From Gadus chalcogrammus (lineage: Eukaryota > Chordata > Actinopteri > Gadiformes > Gadidae): a DNA stretch of 64,000 nt. The DNA lies in contig NC_079424.1 in NCBI RefSeq assembly GCF_026213295.1, positions 10,683,824-10,747,823 of the forward strand, written 5' to 3'. This document shows positions 1-41,055 of this stretch, piece after piece. Both the position numbers and the translations under genes were made by a program. Each line of letters opens with the position of its first letter. The stretch's first letter is position 1. A model generated the notes under the pieces. It was not told the DNA's origin. It made no database searches and saw nothing but the letters and a program-made list of their open reading frames with translations.

Positions 1-276
1 CAACACAAGTACAGACTTTGGGATGTGATACTCCTCATCATAAATCGTGTGTCAAGTCGAATCACACACCCGCCTTGGTCAGATCGAATCAACGACACCT
101 CAGAAACAGGGGTTAAGGCCTTCATCCGTTTCAGCTCCACAAGAAACATCTGTATGCAACACATGAAGAGAAATACAAAGAAATCGAACAATGTGTTGTC
201 CTGTGTTGGAATCGAATCCCCCCCCCCCCCCCCCCCCGCGAACGGTCTCACTGCACGTCTCTCTTTTCCTTTTCAG

Positions 277-10959
<10,683 letters not shown>

Positions 10960-13720
10960 GAAGGCTCAGGTCACTGAACACAGGATGGGCCCTCCTGGGC
11001 TGACGATTGGATCAAACCTGCTGGGTGCCCATCGATGGCACAATTTGATTGCGGTTCACAGGCTCTACCAGAATGCTGGCTCCCTGCGGCCCCACCCACC
11101 AAGTGAAGATTTGTTTATTTTGTTTTATTTGTTAAATACTAAACTCTTGTTTAGTCGTACTAATCTCACTCCAACACTCACCACCCCCACCCCTGTCTCT
11201 CCTCTTCTTATCTCAACTGTCCTCCTATAGGCTGATTACTAGACAACTCCATTTCTGTTTCCTTTACAGCAGGTTGAAATATGAAAAACTGCGACAAAAA
11301 AAAGAATCAAACAAATCTCCGGTCAAAGTTCGTCATTGATTTCATGACGAGTATGGAGAAGATATTTTTTTTTGCTTACTTTATGACATTTTTTAATTAT
11401 GTTATTTTATTTTCATGTACGGTGTTTTTTTCTCTTTATGAAATATGTTGAATCTGTTACTGACGTGAGAGAAAAAAAGAAAAAAAAAAAGAAATGCTGT
11501 TAAATAGGGTTTCATTCGTTTCCAAAAGGAATCAGACCAGTTTCAACTATACCAACGGTCTGGTGCCTCAGGCAAATTCCTTTAAAAAAACACACAAAAA
11601 AAGTACTCAAAAAAATAACTAAACTCAAGTGTCACGGGAAACATAAAATAATACTAAAATGTATATTTTGGTAGTCTTTAAAAATCAAACCTTTGTAATA
11701 TTGTTATTAATATTGACAGTAATAATGATAATCTGTAAGGTATTTTATTCTGTAATTGGTTTCAAAGCAATGTTTTTATGTCTTCCTGTAAGATATTGTA
11801 AATATACGCTGGGAGGGAGGGAGGGGGGGGGGGGTACTCTACTGGTTAACACACCATTGACTGGTTGATGGAAGAAGAAAAAAGGTACTAGTAGTAATTT
11901 AACTGGACATCATCAACTACTTAGTATGGTCATCTCACTGTTTTATTCAGTATGCATACAGGATGTATACCAGCGTCAAGATGTGCGTTCAGAGGGCCAC
12001 CGATCGTTGTCTAGAAACACGATGCGATGGACACTTCGAAGGCCGATTTCAAAGAACACACCTAGCATATCCATTATGGAAAATGGAAACATTTTCTTCT
12101 TGTTACCATTTTGGAAAATTTACAGACTTTTTGGATGAAGGAAGAAAAAATAACGAAACAGGAAGCAACTATTCATTTTGTAATTAATGCAACACAACGA
12201 TCGGGTGCAGATCGATTTATGATTATACACTTACTGGAGTGAAAAAAATATTCGACTTTTGAAAAATGCATGGCTATCTCCTTTTAAAAATTCTGTTTGG
12301 AAGATGATTGGTCCGAGGACGGAGGAAGACGGCGAAGGCCTAGACGTGCACGATGGGGAGCGAGGGTATGGTCGGGGCGGGGGCGGGATTACGGGGTCTA
12401 TGGGGTTGACTGGCGCTATTTGGAATGGATTATATATATATACTTATATATATTTTTTTTGCTCAGTTTCCTTCGTAACTTTTTGATTTTGTTTTTTTGT
12501 TGCCATTCTCTTATGTGGTGTTATCAACGGTGAAAAACAAATGAAGGACTTTCCTGAAGTGAGTCTAAAAAAAGATACACTGAGGCCATGTTTTTTGTCC
12601 TTTTTACTGCGCGATGGAAGGTGCATGAGCTCGTGTCTGCGTGTGTGAGAGACCGAATGTCTGCGCACATTTATTAATGTGTAACATGGAACTACTTTTG
12701 GCTGACGAAGGAAACCATTTAGATTTCGCCAGTTTCGGTACTGAAAATATAAGTCCCCCGTTCCATTCTGGTCTTTAAATTCCCCTTTTTCCCATTACAC
12801 ATTTCAAATCAGCATTTCACCGGTGGGGGAGAGACCGTGTTTTAACACACAGGCTTCGATGCTCTCTGCAACCCCACACGTTTTATTGTTTTGTACACAC
12901 CCAGTGACTAAATGTAACAATGACCAGAGGGATTCTGGAGGAGAAGCCAGACATGGAACAGGGCCTTCCCAGACAGTCCTGCAGAGAGGACTTCTGTCGA
13001 GACCACAGCGTCTAGCAGCAAACGACTAGCTGCTGTAACTACAATAATAACATTTATTTTCTTTATTTCCCCCTATGGGATCCATGGGATGAATCTCACG
13101 ATAGATATCTTCAGCACAATTTCATCGATCACTGCAGATTTGATTAGAAAATTCTAGACAAAGGTCAGACAAAGTACCTCTCTTAAGGCTATCTGGGACA
13201 AGACATGAAACTACTACTGCTGGACACCAACACTGTAACTTTTTATCTTACAACAAAGCAATAAGTTATTTTTTACCTTACAAATGATAATAAAACTATT
13301 ATTGGTGATATGCGATGATGTTGACAATTCTGCGGCATTAAGACTTATTTTCAAAAAAAAAGTAACTATATTTTTCTGTTTTCAAGTCTTGTTCCCCGTG
13401 TACAGTAATTTTGAAGCTGTTCTTGTTTGTGTTGACGTCAGGAAAATGGCCTATGTTTTGAGTAGAGCTGAAAACTCTGGCTATGAGCCCTTGAACAACA
13501 GTTGACTTAAACTATCATTTGGGGCTGTTTTATACCAAGCTTTATCACAATGTTGTTTTTTTTTCCTCTTTGGAAATTTCGATTTTAAAATTCCTAATAA
13601 ATTATTCTAAAGCATTGTCTGGTTTGTGTCGTTTTTTGAAAATTATGTTTTTTTCCCCTACACAGATAAAACCATCTTCCAAAACCATAAGCCCAAAAAT
13701 AACGGACTAAAAATAAAGTG
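10960..13720 (+). other. msi1: msi1 3' untranslated region
   Basis: AT-rich, non-coding sequence follows the msi1 stop codon, with many oligo-A and oligo-T runs, ATTTA-like elements and no ORF resembling a protein. Two candidate polyadenylation signals AATAAA lie at 13596-13601 and 13712-13717. The extent is inferred from these signals; mammalian MSI1 also has a long 3'UTR. The true cleavage site could be earlier. Confidence 0.6.
13596..13601 (+). terminator. candidate polyadenylation signal AATAAA for msi1
   Basis: A canonical hexamer 2.6 kb downstream of the msi1 stop, with a TG/T-rich stretch about 20-40 bases later (tctggtttgtgtcgtttttt). A second AATAAA at 13712-13717 is an alternative. 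Confidence 0.45.
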
Positions 13721-14427
13721 AAAATTATGACCTTAAAGCTGTGCTTTAAAGAGCACATAAGTGTTTTATGTAGAACATTTCATTTTATGCCCTTGACTAC
13801 CAGCGACCCACAAAAGCTTCTTGTGACACTTTCAGCACTTACATTTTATGGATGTGTCAACATTGATTTAATGCTTTTGATTGTCCTCAGCCTCACCTGA
13901 AAGTAAATTTGACCAAAGATATCTGGTATATGAATAATTATGAATGTCTTAACTACTTATCTGCAATGTTTTCTTCTTGTATGACTGAAGTCAGGAGCGT
14001 TTGAGGGGATATTCCGATTTTCGTAAGGCGCAAGTGAAGAAACCTGGCAGAGAGGCTGATACTTCACACCTCTCCTGGGAGCGATAGCTTGGACAGGGTC
14101 CAACGGGGTCTGGGATCTCTTCCCTTTCCCTGACCACTTGGCTCTGGTTCCTTACCCCCCTGTGGCAGACTATCTTCACACACTGGTCAGGTTATGGAAG
14201 AGAGAGCGCCACCAGCACCACAACAGAACGGCTCTCTATGCAACAGAGAGTCAAGAGCGAAGCCTTGCTCGCTTTGGTCCCCCTCACAGGACTCACCCAC
14301 GGGCCCTTCCCATTTGGAATCGTCTTTCTCTCCTTGTTGAGGATTTTGCTGATTTCTGGTGGCTTGCGGTTCTTTTCCTGCTCTCCTTTCGGGAGTCTTT
14401 TTTTTCAGCCCCTAACTCCGATCTTGA

Positions 14428-15383
<956 letters not shown>

Positions 15384-16404
15384 GGGACAAGGTTTTAAAG
15401 AGTGGATGAGAGGAAAGGAGATTCTGCATACAAAGAGAACCTCCGGATGAACTGGTGGCGTGTCAGGGGAGTTCTGCTGAAGGAGGGACATGTGTCAGAT
15501 ACGGAAGTTGTACACCTCACATAAAGAACCAACGGGACAGTAATTGGTTAATAAAGGAAGCGTCGTACAAAGCCGTGAGGAACAATTCTGTGGCACTGTT
15601 TTGATGAATTTCATTTCATTACTAATCAGGAATACACAATCCATTTTCTTATTCTTTCACAGTTCATTTTTCCATTTTGCCAAATAATTGTCACATACTT
15701 TCACAATTCATTTACAAATTCGAACACAAGAATTGTTCATAATTTTGCTTTTTGCATTGTCGTTTTATGTCTACCCGCCCAACCCATATTGGACTTGTCC
15801 AGTATGGTGGTCCCTGGAATGGAGAATCCCTCAGATGTTCCCTTCTCAAAGCCTCTTCCTCCTCCCCCCGGTTGATGTCTTGGGGAAAGAGGACTAAATG
15901 TAATATTAGCACTTGAGACTGTAAATCTGATAAACAAACAGCATAAATGAAAACTAGGCTCCCAGAACAGGATTTTTCATCCTACTAATATATAATATAA
16001 ATCATGTGTCATTTCTAGTCTAGGCAAAATGATGAGGAATGTACTAATCATTGATTGTGTCAATCTCGTCTCTAACTAACCATGGTGCTCCGGCATAATA
16101 AAAGTTTTCTATATATTCTGATTAAATTATCGTGTGAGCTGGATAATGGAAATTACATCCATTCAGTGGCAAGAACTGTTTTAACTTTTATATATTCTGA
16201 GTGTCTGTAAATGTGACACACATTCATAATAAATGGGCCTGGTCACCGTCTACGACTCCTCCATCGACCTCCAAACAGTGGGATGATGAAATCATGTGTC
16301 ATAGGGTCCATCAGTGGTTATGCAACAAATCCATATTTTACATTTGTTTTAACTATTCCATATTAACCCAGATGTAATGATATATATGCAACACTTTTAA
16401 AGTT

Positions 16405-16452
16405 TATATTACATTAGCATTTAGGAGCGCTTTTATCCAAAGCAACTTAAAG
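16405..16452 (+). repeat. degraded copy of a dispersed teleost repeat (SINE-like tail)
   Basis: The string gcgcttttatccaaagcaac is close to the widespread fish motif with GCTTTTATCCAAAGCGACTT, found at the ends of many tRNA-derived SINEs and MITEs. Only about 40 bases are recognisable, so the family cannot be assigned. Confidence 0.4.
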
Positions 16453-18860
16453 GGAGACTGCGCAAAGGATAGAATCGAAATTCTTAGCAGTGTCAAAATA
16501 ATAAAAACTTAGTGTTGCATGAGTTTCTAACAACAACAACCACAACTTTTCTGGACAGAGTTCAGAAAAGCTATTGGAATCATATGTTTTGGTGTGTGCA
16601 TAATGCACCCGGATACAGAGATGATATATCTGAAGATAGTGTGTCCTCAATGCAGCTGAAGAACTTAGATAGTTGAGATGTTCAATGCAGGGCCATGGTT
16701 GGAGTTTTCACGGCCATGGGCTATAGCCCGAGAGGTGCAGGAGTGCGTTCTCCCTAAGGACCTTCCCCATTTTGAGAAGTAATATGTTGCTGCAACACTG
16801 GAAGGTGCAGTTCCAGCACCGCACTACAAGGACTGCAAAACTAGGACCCTAGTTTACTGTGACACCTCATAATATGTCTCAACGTCTACCTGTGAGACAC
16901 ATGTTTGTTTTTCCTTGGATACAGATGAGTAACTGAAGTATAATTTATGAAGACGTGATGAAAGACAACAGCATCTTTAACCTAATACCTAAACTTAACC
17001 ATCTAACCAGATAAATACACCTTTACTAATGTAGACATTTGCATAAACGGCATACTAGGAGTAATGCACTGGCCTTTCTCAACTTCATTAAGGCAAACAT
17101 CAGGGCCCTAGAACCACAGAGTGCTAGGAGTGCGGTCAAAGGAGAAAAGCAGATTCCTAGAAGTGCGGCCCTGAAACTGCAGCCTCTGGTATTACAGGGA
17201 TATTCTACTGAGTTTGAGAACAGCCATCTGCTAGGTAGGGAGATGTGGTAGTTTGATATGTCATAGAATAGCCCCTTCTAAATATAGCAGATGGACCCTC
17301 GAACAAGACCAAAGACATGTCTTATCAACACTAGGGACATAGATAGGGGCAGGTTTACACACGATATGTGCAGTTGCAAGTAAACAAGAATTTCTTCCAA
17401 TAAATTCAAACCTCATTATTGAAATGAAGCAATAAACGAATACTAGCGATAATAAAGTAATACATCTGCTGGATGCTTTGTAGGAGGAAACTGTGGTTGT
17501 TAGTTTGGCAATGTCATTCTTGCTATTACATATTTATGAGACTTTATCCTACATCCTTCATCATTATCGACTTCATTCCCTTCCTCATCCAACTTTTTCC
17601 TTCTTTATCAATGTTTGAAATATTGAAATCTCATCCAGATAGTGGCGCTGTAAGCCACTGGAAGTACATTTTTGCCAAATAAAGAATCAATCATCCTAAT
17701 TTCTCATTTCATGGCCATCTAAACTAATCCATGCAAAGCCATCCATCATGTAGATTGGTGAATATCCCTGCTAATTTCAATTTCATGGACACATGAAACA
17801 TGTTGCTATTAAATGAAGGTATCACCGTGACCATGCTGCAGAAATGCTCTATAGTGCCACCACCAGGCCACGTGGGACACAACAATCCCATAATCGATCT
17901 TTTGGATATGTGTATTTACAATCATTTATGTCATTCACACTGTATGACATCAATTATTGAAAACACATATTCACAATCTCGATATTGTAGTACTGATGAT
18001 TGAGATGAACCAGCCATAAACAATTTTTTGGGGTTTAAATGTTAATTAATTGAGGAGATACCAGTTAAACCACATAGGCCTACAGATACTGTGGTCTCTT
18101 TACAAATAACATGTCATTGACTTGGCCTGAGAATCTCTTCTTCAGTAGGCCTATAATATTGCAACAACAATACAGTGCAAGTGCTATTCTTTCACTGCTC
18201 CGTGTTTAATACCTTTTTGGAATTATCACGGAGGTTTTATTGATTGTTCTCATTTGAACAAAGATCCATTCAATGGATTGGAAATCAACGGATATGGAGC
18301 TCACACTAAAAATTGATTTTTGGATTTCGTACCCATGGACCTCCGTGGGGTTTGTGGAGCGGTGCAGCTGCAGAACTGGATTGATTGGACTCGAACTCAT
18401 GGTCACTATACTAGCCTCGGTGAGGACATCTTGCATTATTCACAAAGATTACTGCGGTAGAGTTGCTCAACACGGAAGCTAAACAAAAAAACACCTTTAA
18501 GTTAGATCATCAGATTTTCCTGGGTTCACTCAAATACCCCCTACAGGCCCTTCAGAAATAATCTTGGATAAGCTTTGTGTGGCCTATTTACACAAAAAAG
18601 AGTTGGTGGAGTAAGGAATAATAAATAGGACCTTCTGCTCACCCCTAAAGCACGGATGACTACTCCCTCAGTGGGACCACCATGGGAGTGATGGAGTAGC
18701 AGCAATGCATCATCAGCAGCAAATACACCTTACTAGTCAGTAGCAGACCGAGCATATCTACTGCAACTGAATATTCGCTTGAATTAACGCTGTGGGAGCC
18801 CCATTTCAGCCATTTCGTCTTACTTCTATTTCCAGATGTCCCGGAAAAACTAGGCCTACA

Positions 18861-18861
<1 letters not shown>

Positions 18862-18913
<52 letters not shown>

Positions 18914-18923
18914 GGGGGGGGGG
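18862..18923 (+). repeat. (TG)n followed by poly-G
   Basis: About 25 TG units and then 13-14 G, in the tmem233-enho spacer. Confidence 0.95.
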
Positions 18924-19380
18924 CAATCTCAATTAGTCCTTCATTATTCCCTGCTTCCTCATCTCCCCCCTCGTGTTGAACCTCAGAAATAATGAGTTTG
19001 ACTGCTTCCACTTCACACACTGTCTGGGACACAAGCTGGAAGTAGTAGTAGGCAATTGTCTTGTCTGACAGGTCGTTTTGTTTTGTTCCCTGCAGAAACA
19101 ACCCCCCCCCCCCCTCCCAGTTCAGCCCAGCTAAGCTCAGCAACTCATCGGCTGCAGCGGTTCTTCCCGTGTAATTACGTTCACGCTGTTGTTCCCTTTC
19201 CTCTTCAGTTCGCTTGATATCACCGGTGACATCCTCTAGCACCGCCCCTCTGCTCGTCGTCGCCCCGCTATAGTGGAACTCCCTCATGAACGGCGCGCAG
19301 TAACATCTCGTCTTCATCCTCAGCCCCGTGTGTGCGTGTGAATGAGTGTTTGTGTGTTTCTTCTGTTTCTTCTGTACGGT

Positions 19381-19400
19381 GAGAGGAGAGGAGAGGAGAG

Positions 19401-19491
<91 letters not shown>
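19381..19491 (+). repeat. (GAGAG)n/(GA)n tract in the presumed enho promoter
   Basis: Five-base GAGAG units (19381-19403) run into a (GA)n array of about 40 units, ending 32 bases before a TATAAA at 19523. It would lie just upstream of the adropin first exon. Confidence 0.85.
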
Positions 19492-19496
<5 letters not shown>

Positions 19497-19522
19497 TTTG
19501 AGCCAGAGGGGGGAAAGTAAGC

Positions 19523-19641
19523 TATAAAACAACCACTGTTTGGAAAATGAATTGAATACCCAGTGTTATTGTAGATGAAAGTCGAAGGGTTGGATTTTGT
19601 TCTTTGGTTCTTGAGCCGCAACTGTGGGCAGAGTCTGTGAG
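19523..19641 (+). promoter_or_regulatory. enho: putative enho core promoter and non-coding first exon
   Basis: TATAAA at 19523-19528 is followed by about 110 bases and then a strong donor, CTGTGAG|GTAAGT, at 19641/19642. The next good acceptor on this strand in front of coding sequence is at 22058/22059, 43 bases before the adropin ATG. The mammalian gene also has a non-coding first exon and a single coding exon. In the frame that joins to exon 2 there is a stop codon at about 19550 and no ATG after it, so the exon must be untranslated. It holds a 21-codon upstream ORF at 19575-19640. The transcription start is inferred. Confidence 0.45.
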
Positions 19642-22058
19642 GTAAGTGGGGAACTTTTATTTTGGTATTTGTGTAGTCCTACGCTTGCACGGGAAAAAGC
19701 TTCAGTGTAAAAGTATCGGTGGTTGTATTAAGTTTAAACTATTATCGTTATACGCCGTCTGTTTCCACAATGTATGCGTTGACGTGTTGCTGTTGCAGAG
19801 CAAAGCTAGGAGTTTGGCATCCAATCTTTGAGCCGTTCCTCGGTGTTGTGCAGCCCGAGTCATCAGAGACGCTGTTATGAGTTTGAGATCTTGATCCTCG
19901 GAGGGGGAGACGCCTCGTAATAAATATCCGTGAATATTGTTCCTCATTTGTTCCCTCTGAGGCAAAGACCAATGTTTTTTTTATCGGTCGCACAGTCGCA
20001 CTACCCGAAAGGTTGAGCTTTATTTCATAGTCACCTCAGATATTCGCTGACCTTATTATTTTTTATGTGCACCTTATTAGTTTTTACCTTTTGTCATCAC
20101 AGTTAAGTCTGCAGTGTAGCCTGCTCCCTGATACGAATACGTCCATGAAAATAGCACTGCCCAATTGAAATGAGATTCCTTGGAATGTCAGTGTATGTGT
20201 TTGAATGTGCACACGCTTGCATCCTTGCACGGCCCTATGTTTGTGCTGCTTATTACTTGTGTTGCAAAGCAATATATTAAATTGTGTTATCCAGCAAGCT
20301 GCAAGGGCAGCGGTGTTTGTGTTTACACTTGGGGGCCACGGCTGGGGCCGGTGGTTCTGTTATGACCTTATTGCTCCTGGCAGGAATTAAGAGGAAAAAC
20401 ACGTTTAATACCATGCATCATTGTAGGCAATTATTTATGCATTTTTTTCAGTATTTACATCATAGGTAATCTTCTGCAGTCTTTTTGTAATTTCAGAATC
20501 CACAAAAACATCCACAAGCACATCAGGATTCCAGGCCTTCACATTCCTGGATTCAATACACACTACACCTAGATGGCTAAATATTTTACCAAGTTGATCA
20601 CTCACAGACGTTTCATACTGCCAGGTTTTTTCTGCCGAGTGGATAATCTTTTAATCCCCTCCCAGGTTACCAATAGCTCTACTCAAAAACCTGCAAGGAG
20701 ACAGCATTTTTTAATGAGTTCCTCCCCTTCATCTACTCCCTTGATAATGATATGTTCACATTTGCTCAAGTTAATGAGTCCAAATCTTAGATCAGGCTGA
20801 AAAATGATTTTAAAAACATAACGTTTCATGGTCAGGTTTGATATAAACATTGATTGCACGGTTATACTATTCACATGCAATCAGAACAGGATGTGAACAA
20901 CATAACTATTCCCTGATTGAGGCTAAAACAGCTTGTATCGGCTCACAGAATTACTAATGTGACAATCATGCTTTGCTGAAGTACGTGCTGCTTTGGTTGA
21001 GCAAATCGTCAGCTCAATATGTCGACAAACAAACATAGATATGTTTGTGTTGCAGACAAACCAATATATTCACAAATGCATGCAAAGGCATACAAATATC
21101 CATATGCAAAGACAGTGGAATAAAATCTGATTTTGTTTTCCCAAGGCTGTGTGATGTGGGTTGGTCTCCCAGCTGTCATGCATGTTATGATGTCACATGT
21201 GTCTGTGGTGATGGCCTCTTGTTCCTCTTTTATGGATGCATTTCTCTTCTAGGATTTCTGTTTCCTTAAGCTCACCACCCATTCACTCGTAATTGAACCT
21301 TTCTGCCCTGCAAAGTAGAAGCACACTCATAAATTCATAACTTCATAACAAGTGATAGGCTAGGATGTGGTGAGAGGTGTAACCTCATCTCAATCCCATC
21401 TAATGCAGATGGGATATGTGTGAGCAACAAAGCAGCAGAACTACAAGGTTGAAAAGGATTAACGATCACCCGAATCGAAGCCAAACCAAAAAAACAGCCA
21501 TGGTGACAGCATGTTTCCCACTCATCCCGGTCCCCCCTCCCCTTCCAGCGACACTCAGTGAAGTGACAAATCGATTTGTTGTCGAACTTGAATCAGCATT
21601 ATCCACCCAACCGAATCAGACTGTTTAATATGTCAGCTTACTTTGGTGTTTCAATTTGGTCAGACTGTGGCAATACAAGTCAGTGGACCGTCCCGTTAGC
21701 CCAAAGTAATTATGTATACTGAAATAAGAATTACTCAATAAGGGGTCCGGGCACGTGGGGGGGGGGGGGGGCACAGGGGGGTGGGGTGTTACAGGGTCAT
21801 TTGCCCCCCCGAGACGTTATGTGAAGGTGTGTATATATATTTATACACATTGCACATACCATTCAACTGAGTTCCCATCTAATCTAGAATAACATTACAC
21901 TTAAAGAAGCACTTTCACCCAAAATACCTGCAATAAAAGGACCATATACCCGAGATTGTGCCTTGTTTTGTTCTCCTGTCCCATCATTGCACTAAATATT
22001 TTATGGAACACACAGAATCGAATTAACTCCCTTGTCAATGTTATTGTTGTTGTTGCAG

Positions 22059-22101
22059 TCAAGCGTACTCCAAGCTGGATGCTCACAACTGTACCCCCGG
22101 C
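22059..22101 (+). other. enho: 5'UTR part of enho exon 2
   Basis: A TTGTTGTTGTTGCAG acceptor ends at 22058. The 43 bases up to the ATG stay open in the adropin frame but contain no ATG, so they are leader unless an unseen upstream exon adds coding sequence. Confidence 0.55.
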
Positions 22102-22323
22102 ATGGAGTCAGCTGACACCGCCCCAGCGGGACTCTCCGTGGCTGCCCAGGTGGCCATAGCCTGCAACGCGTTTGTGGGCCTCCTGCTGCTGCTCCTCTTC
22201 CTTGTCCTCTACCAAGCCTGCAAAGTGCCATCCAACCCAGAGAGGCTGCCCGTGCTGGCTCTGCCTAGCCTGGACAGAGAAGCCCAGCCAGGGCACGAGC
22301 ACAAATACCTACTGACCTCCTGA
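22102..22323 (+). CDS. enho: adropin (energy homeostasis-associated protein) precursor
   Basis: A single coding exon of 73 codons plus TGA, against 76 residues in human adropin. The N-terminus has a hydrophobic segment (about residues 14-34: VAIACNAFVGLLLLLLFLVLY, described here by position) that matches adropin's IAIVCNGLVGFLLLLLWVI pattern: the I-A-I-x-C-N-x-x-V-G-x-L-L-L-L-L core is shared and is followed by an Ala-Cys pair. The C-terminus KYLLTS corresponds to mammalian SYLLQP. The middle (residues 37-65) is Pro/Leu-rich and diverged. The ATG has a good context (G at -3 and +4). Adropin is a secreted or membrane-held peptide regulating fuel use and endothelial function in mammals. Position is strong support: it lies tail to tail with dnai1, which is in turn head to head with fam219a, exactly as ENHO, DNAI1 and FAM219A lie at human 9p13.3. 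The same N-terminal segment could act as a signal anchor. Confidence 0.9.
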   Translation: MESADTAPAGLSVAAQVAIACNAFVGLLLLLLFLVLYQACKVPSNPERLPVLALPSLDREAQPGHEHKYLLTS

Positions 22324-24461
22324 CTGGAGCGCGATGCCGGCTTCACACCCGCAGGTGTGTCGGCCTTAAGGCGGCCTACATGGTGGAGGAGGGAAGGACA
22401 GAGCCAGGAAGGGAAGGGAGCTACTAGGTTGACTGTGTGGAGCCTGGACCGGCAATAATTCTGTTTAAGCTTAGGGTTAGACAATGTCCTTGTCTGACCC
22501 AGTCGGCTGTAGACAACAGGAGAGAACCCATGATGTCAGATGAGCTTCTATCCTGTAGCTATTGATCCCTAGTACTAATTTCCTGCATGATGACAACATA
22601 AAGGCAGACAAAATGCCGCCTGCTACTTACTACTCAATGCACACAAGCTTCAGAGAGGTGGACATGGATCTGCCGGAGAAAGAAAACCGAGAGGACAAAT
22701 TGCTCAGTATGCAAATCCTGGCAGTTGGAGTGTTCTATATTTAACCTCTTATTTCATACTTCTGCAAGAAAAGAAAAAGGCCCAGTATAATCCTTCTTCC
22801 ATGGGTAGGAGCAGTGACTTGGGGCAGCATGACGCGTGCCTGTGTGCGTGTCTACGTGTGTGTCACAGCCACTCATACACAGGGGGTCTGTGGAGCGTAG
22901 CGGGTGGGCTGAGGGTGTTACATAAGTACTGAAGAGGCCCGACGGCGAAGCTGTGCGTCCTCTTCAAGCCGACCCGGGTGCTGGCGTCTCATTCTAGCAC
23001 GGGCTATAATGGACCACTCACACTTCAAGAGTGAAGTGAGCGTGAGGACACGCCCACGTCAGCTGCCGACGTGATGGACGTCACACCGCCCCGACGTTGG
23101 TGATGGAAGCTAAGGAGGGTTGGAGGGTATTTTGCAGAAGATGATTGGAACATTTGTTCCATGTTGTGCATTGATTATGTTCAGCTCCTGAATCTCCGCA
23201 CCGCGCCGCTCACGTATTGGACGCTTAGGAGGTTGTGAAACCAAACAATAATGGCTGTTGTTTATGAGTTGCATCATTAATGATTTTGTCAATTATATGT
23301 GTTAAGTACTTAATTGTATGCCAATGATTTGATATGTTTGAGGTACTTAACGGATGCTTGTGATGGCCCTGTCACCCGCTAGGGTTGTTGTCATAATGCT
23401 TTAATTATAATTAATGATTCGATCAAAGCACTACTTGATAGATCTGCTCCACCCACACTTGCAGCAATGCAAACTTGATGTTAACAAACTACAATTGTGT
23501 AACCTAAGATAACCTCATCGTATCCAATCACACACAGAGTCCAACCAAACAAAGGAAAACCACCCAACATACATTAGCCCCACTCTGTGCCATCTATACT
23601 TTTCTTATTATAATTGAAAATGCTCGGATACCCGGTTCTCCCCCGGTTCCCGCTAATGCCTCACGGCCACAGTCATTAGTTCTACCTCCCCCCCCCCCCA
23701 CCCCGTCTGGGGGAGAACATTTGATTAGCCCTTCCCGCTTCAACTTAAGTTGGGCAGATGAAGTAATGATTCAGAGTTAAGGCGCCCCGACCGCATGAGG
23801 GGAACCATCAGAGGAGGTTGAGGACCGAACAGGGCGGACGGCTGATGGAGATGGAGTTACAGCCGCAGATGGAACACAGGGGATCCAGTCGCGCTGAAGG
23901 ATGACAGGCCATGAAGGGTGGGATGAGCGAGCAGAAGAATAATAGATGGGCAGCTGCGAGTCAAAAGACACTCTATTGTCGGCATATGGACATTTTTCCT
24001 TTCCTCAATACTGGGTTTCTTCCCATGACTTATGCGGCCACTGATTTGTTATCGGTCCATTAATGAGAAATGAATTGCTTCAATTTGAGTCCTATGTTTT
24101 GTGTTTGCTGTGATGCTCTGCCCACCCAACTCACAATATAGAACTGAACCGATCTAAGCATCAGACATATAAGTGGGATTGTCTGCAGCATGACACTATA
24201 ATAACTACTGGATTCCACTGCATGGATTTTTCAGTAATATGCATATGAGGCAAATCAGAGAGGGATACGGGAGAGATGATAAATGAACAATACCATTTTT
24301 TAATAAATATATTCTTTGCTCCCTTTTCCAAATCTTGTCTTTCTTTCTCTTTTCTTTGGAACACTTTGTTATTGATCCCTTCTTGGGCAACGAGTGGCCT
24401 CTCCCATGGGACTCTAGACTGTAATCCTGGTGGTCCTGGGTGGTGCCGGGTGGTCCTGGTT
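22324..24461. other. enho and dnai1 3' ends, convergent spacer
   Basis: This holds the enho 3'UTR (plus strand) and the dnai1 3'UTR (minus strand). No further coding sequence is seen. A candidate dnai1 polyadenylation hexamer ATTAAA reads on the minus strand at 24304-24299. I did not find a clear AATAAA for enho close to its stop. A C-rich run lies at 23686-23704. Confidence 0.45.

Positions 24462-41055
<16,594 letters not shown>

Larger units (their letters stand above)
15384..19380. other. tmem233 3'UTR and intergenic spacer
   Basis: No gene recognised. AATAAA hexamers at 15550-15555 and 16097-16102 may end the tmem233 transcript. A degraded dispersed fish repeat lies around 16410-16450. 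A (TG)25 array followed by a run of about 14 G lies at 18862-18923. The short ORFs here show no domain or conserved pattern. Confidence 0.5.

Noticed and set aside
18340..18460. Possible tRNA gene or tRNA-derived element around gactcgaactcatgg
   Set aside because: Only a B-box-like string could be seen; no cloverleaf can be drawn with confidence.
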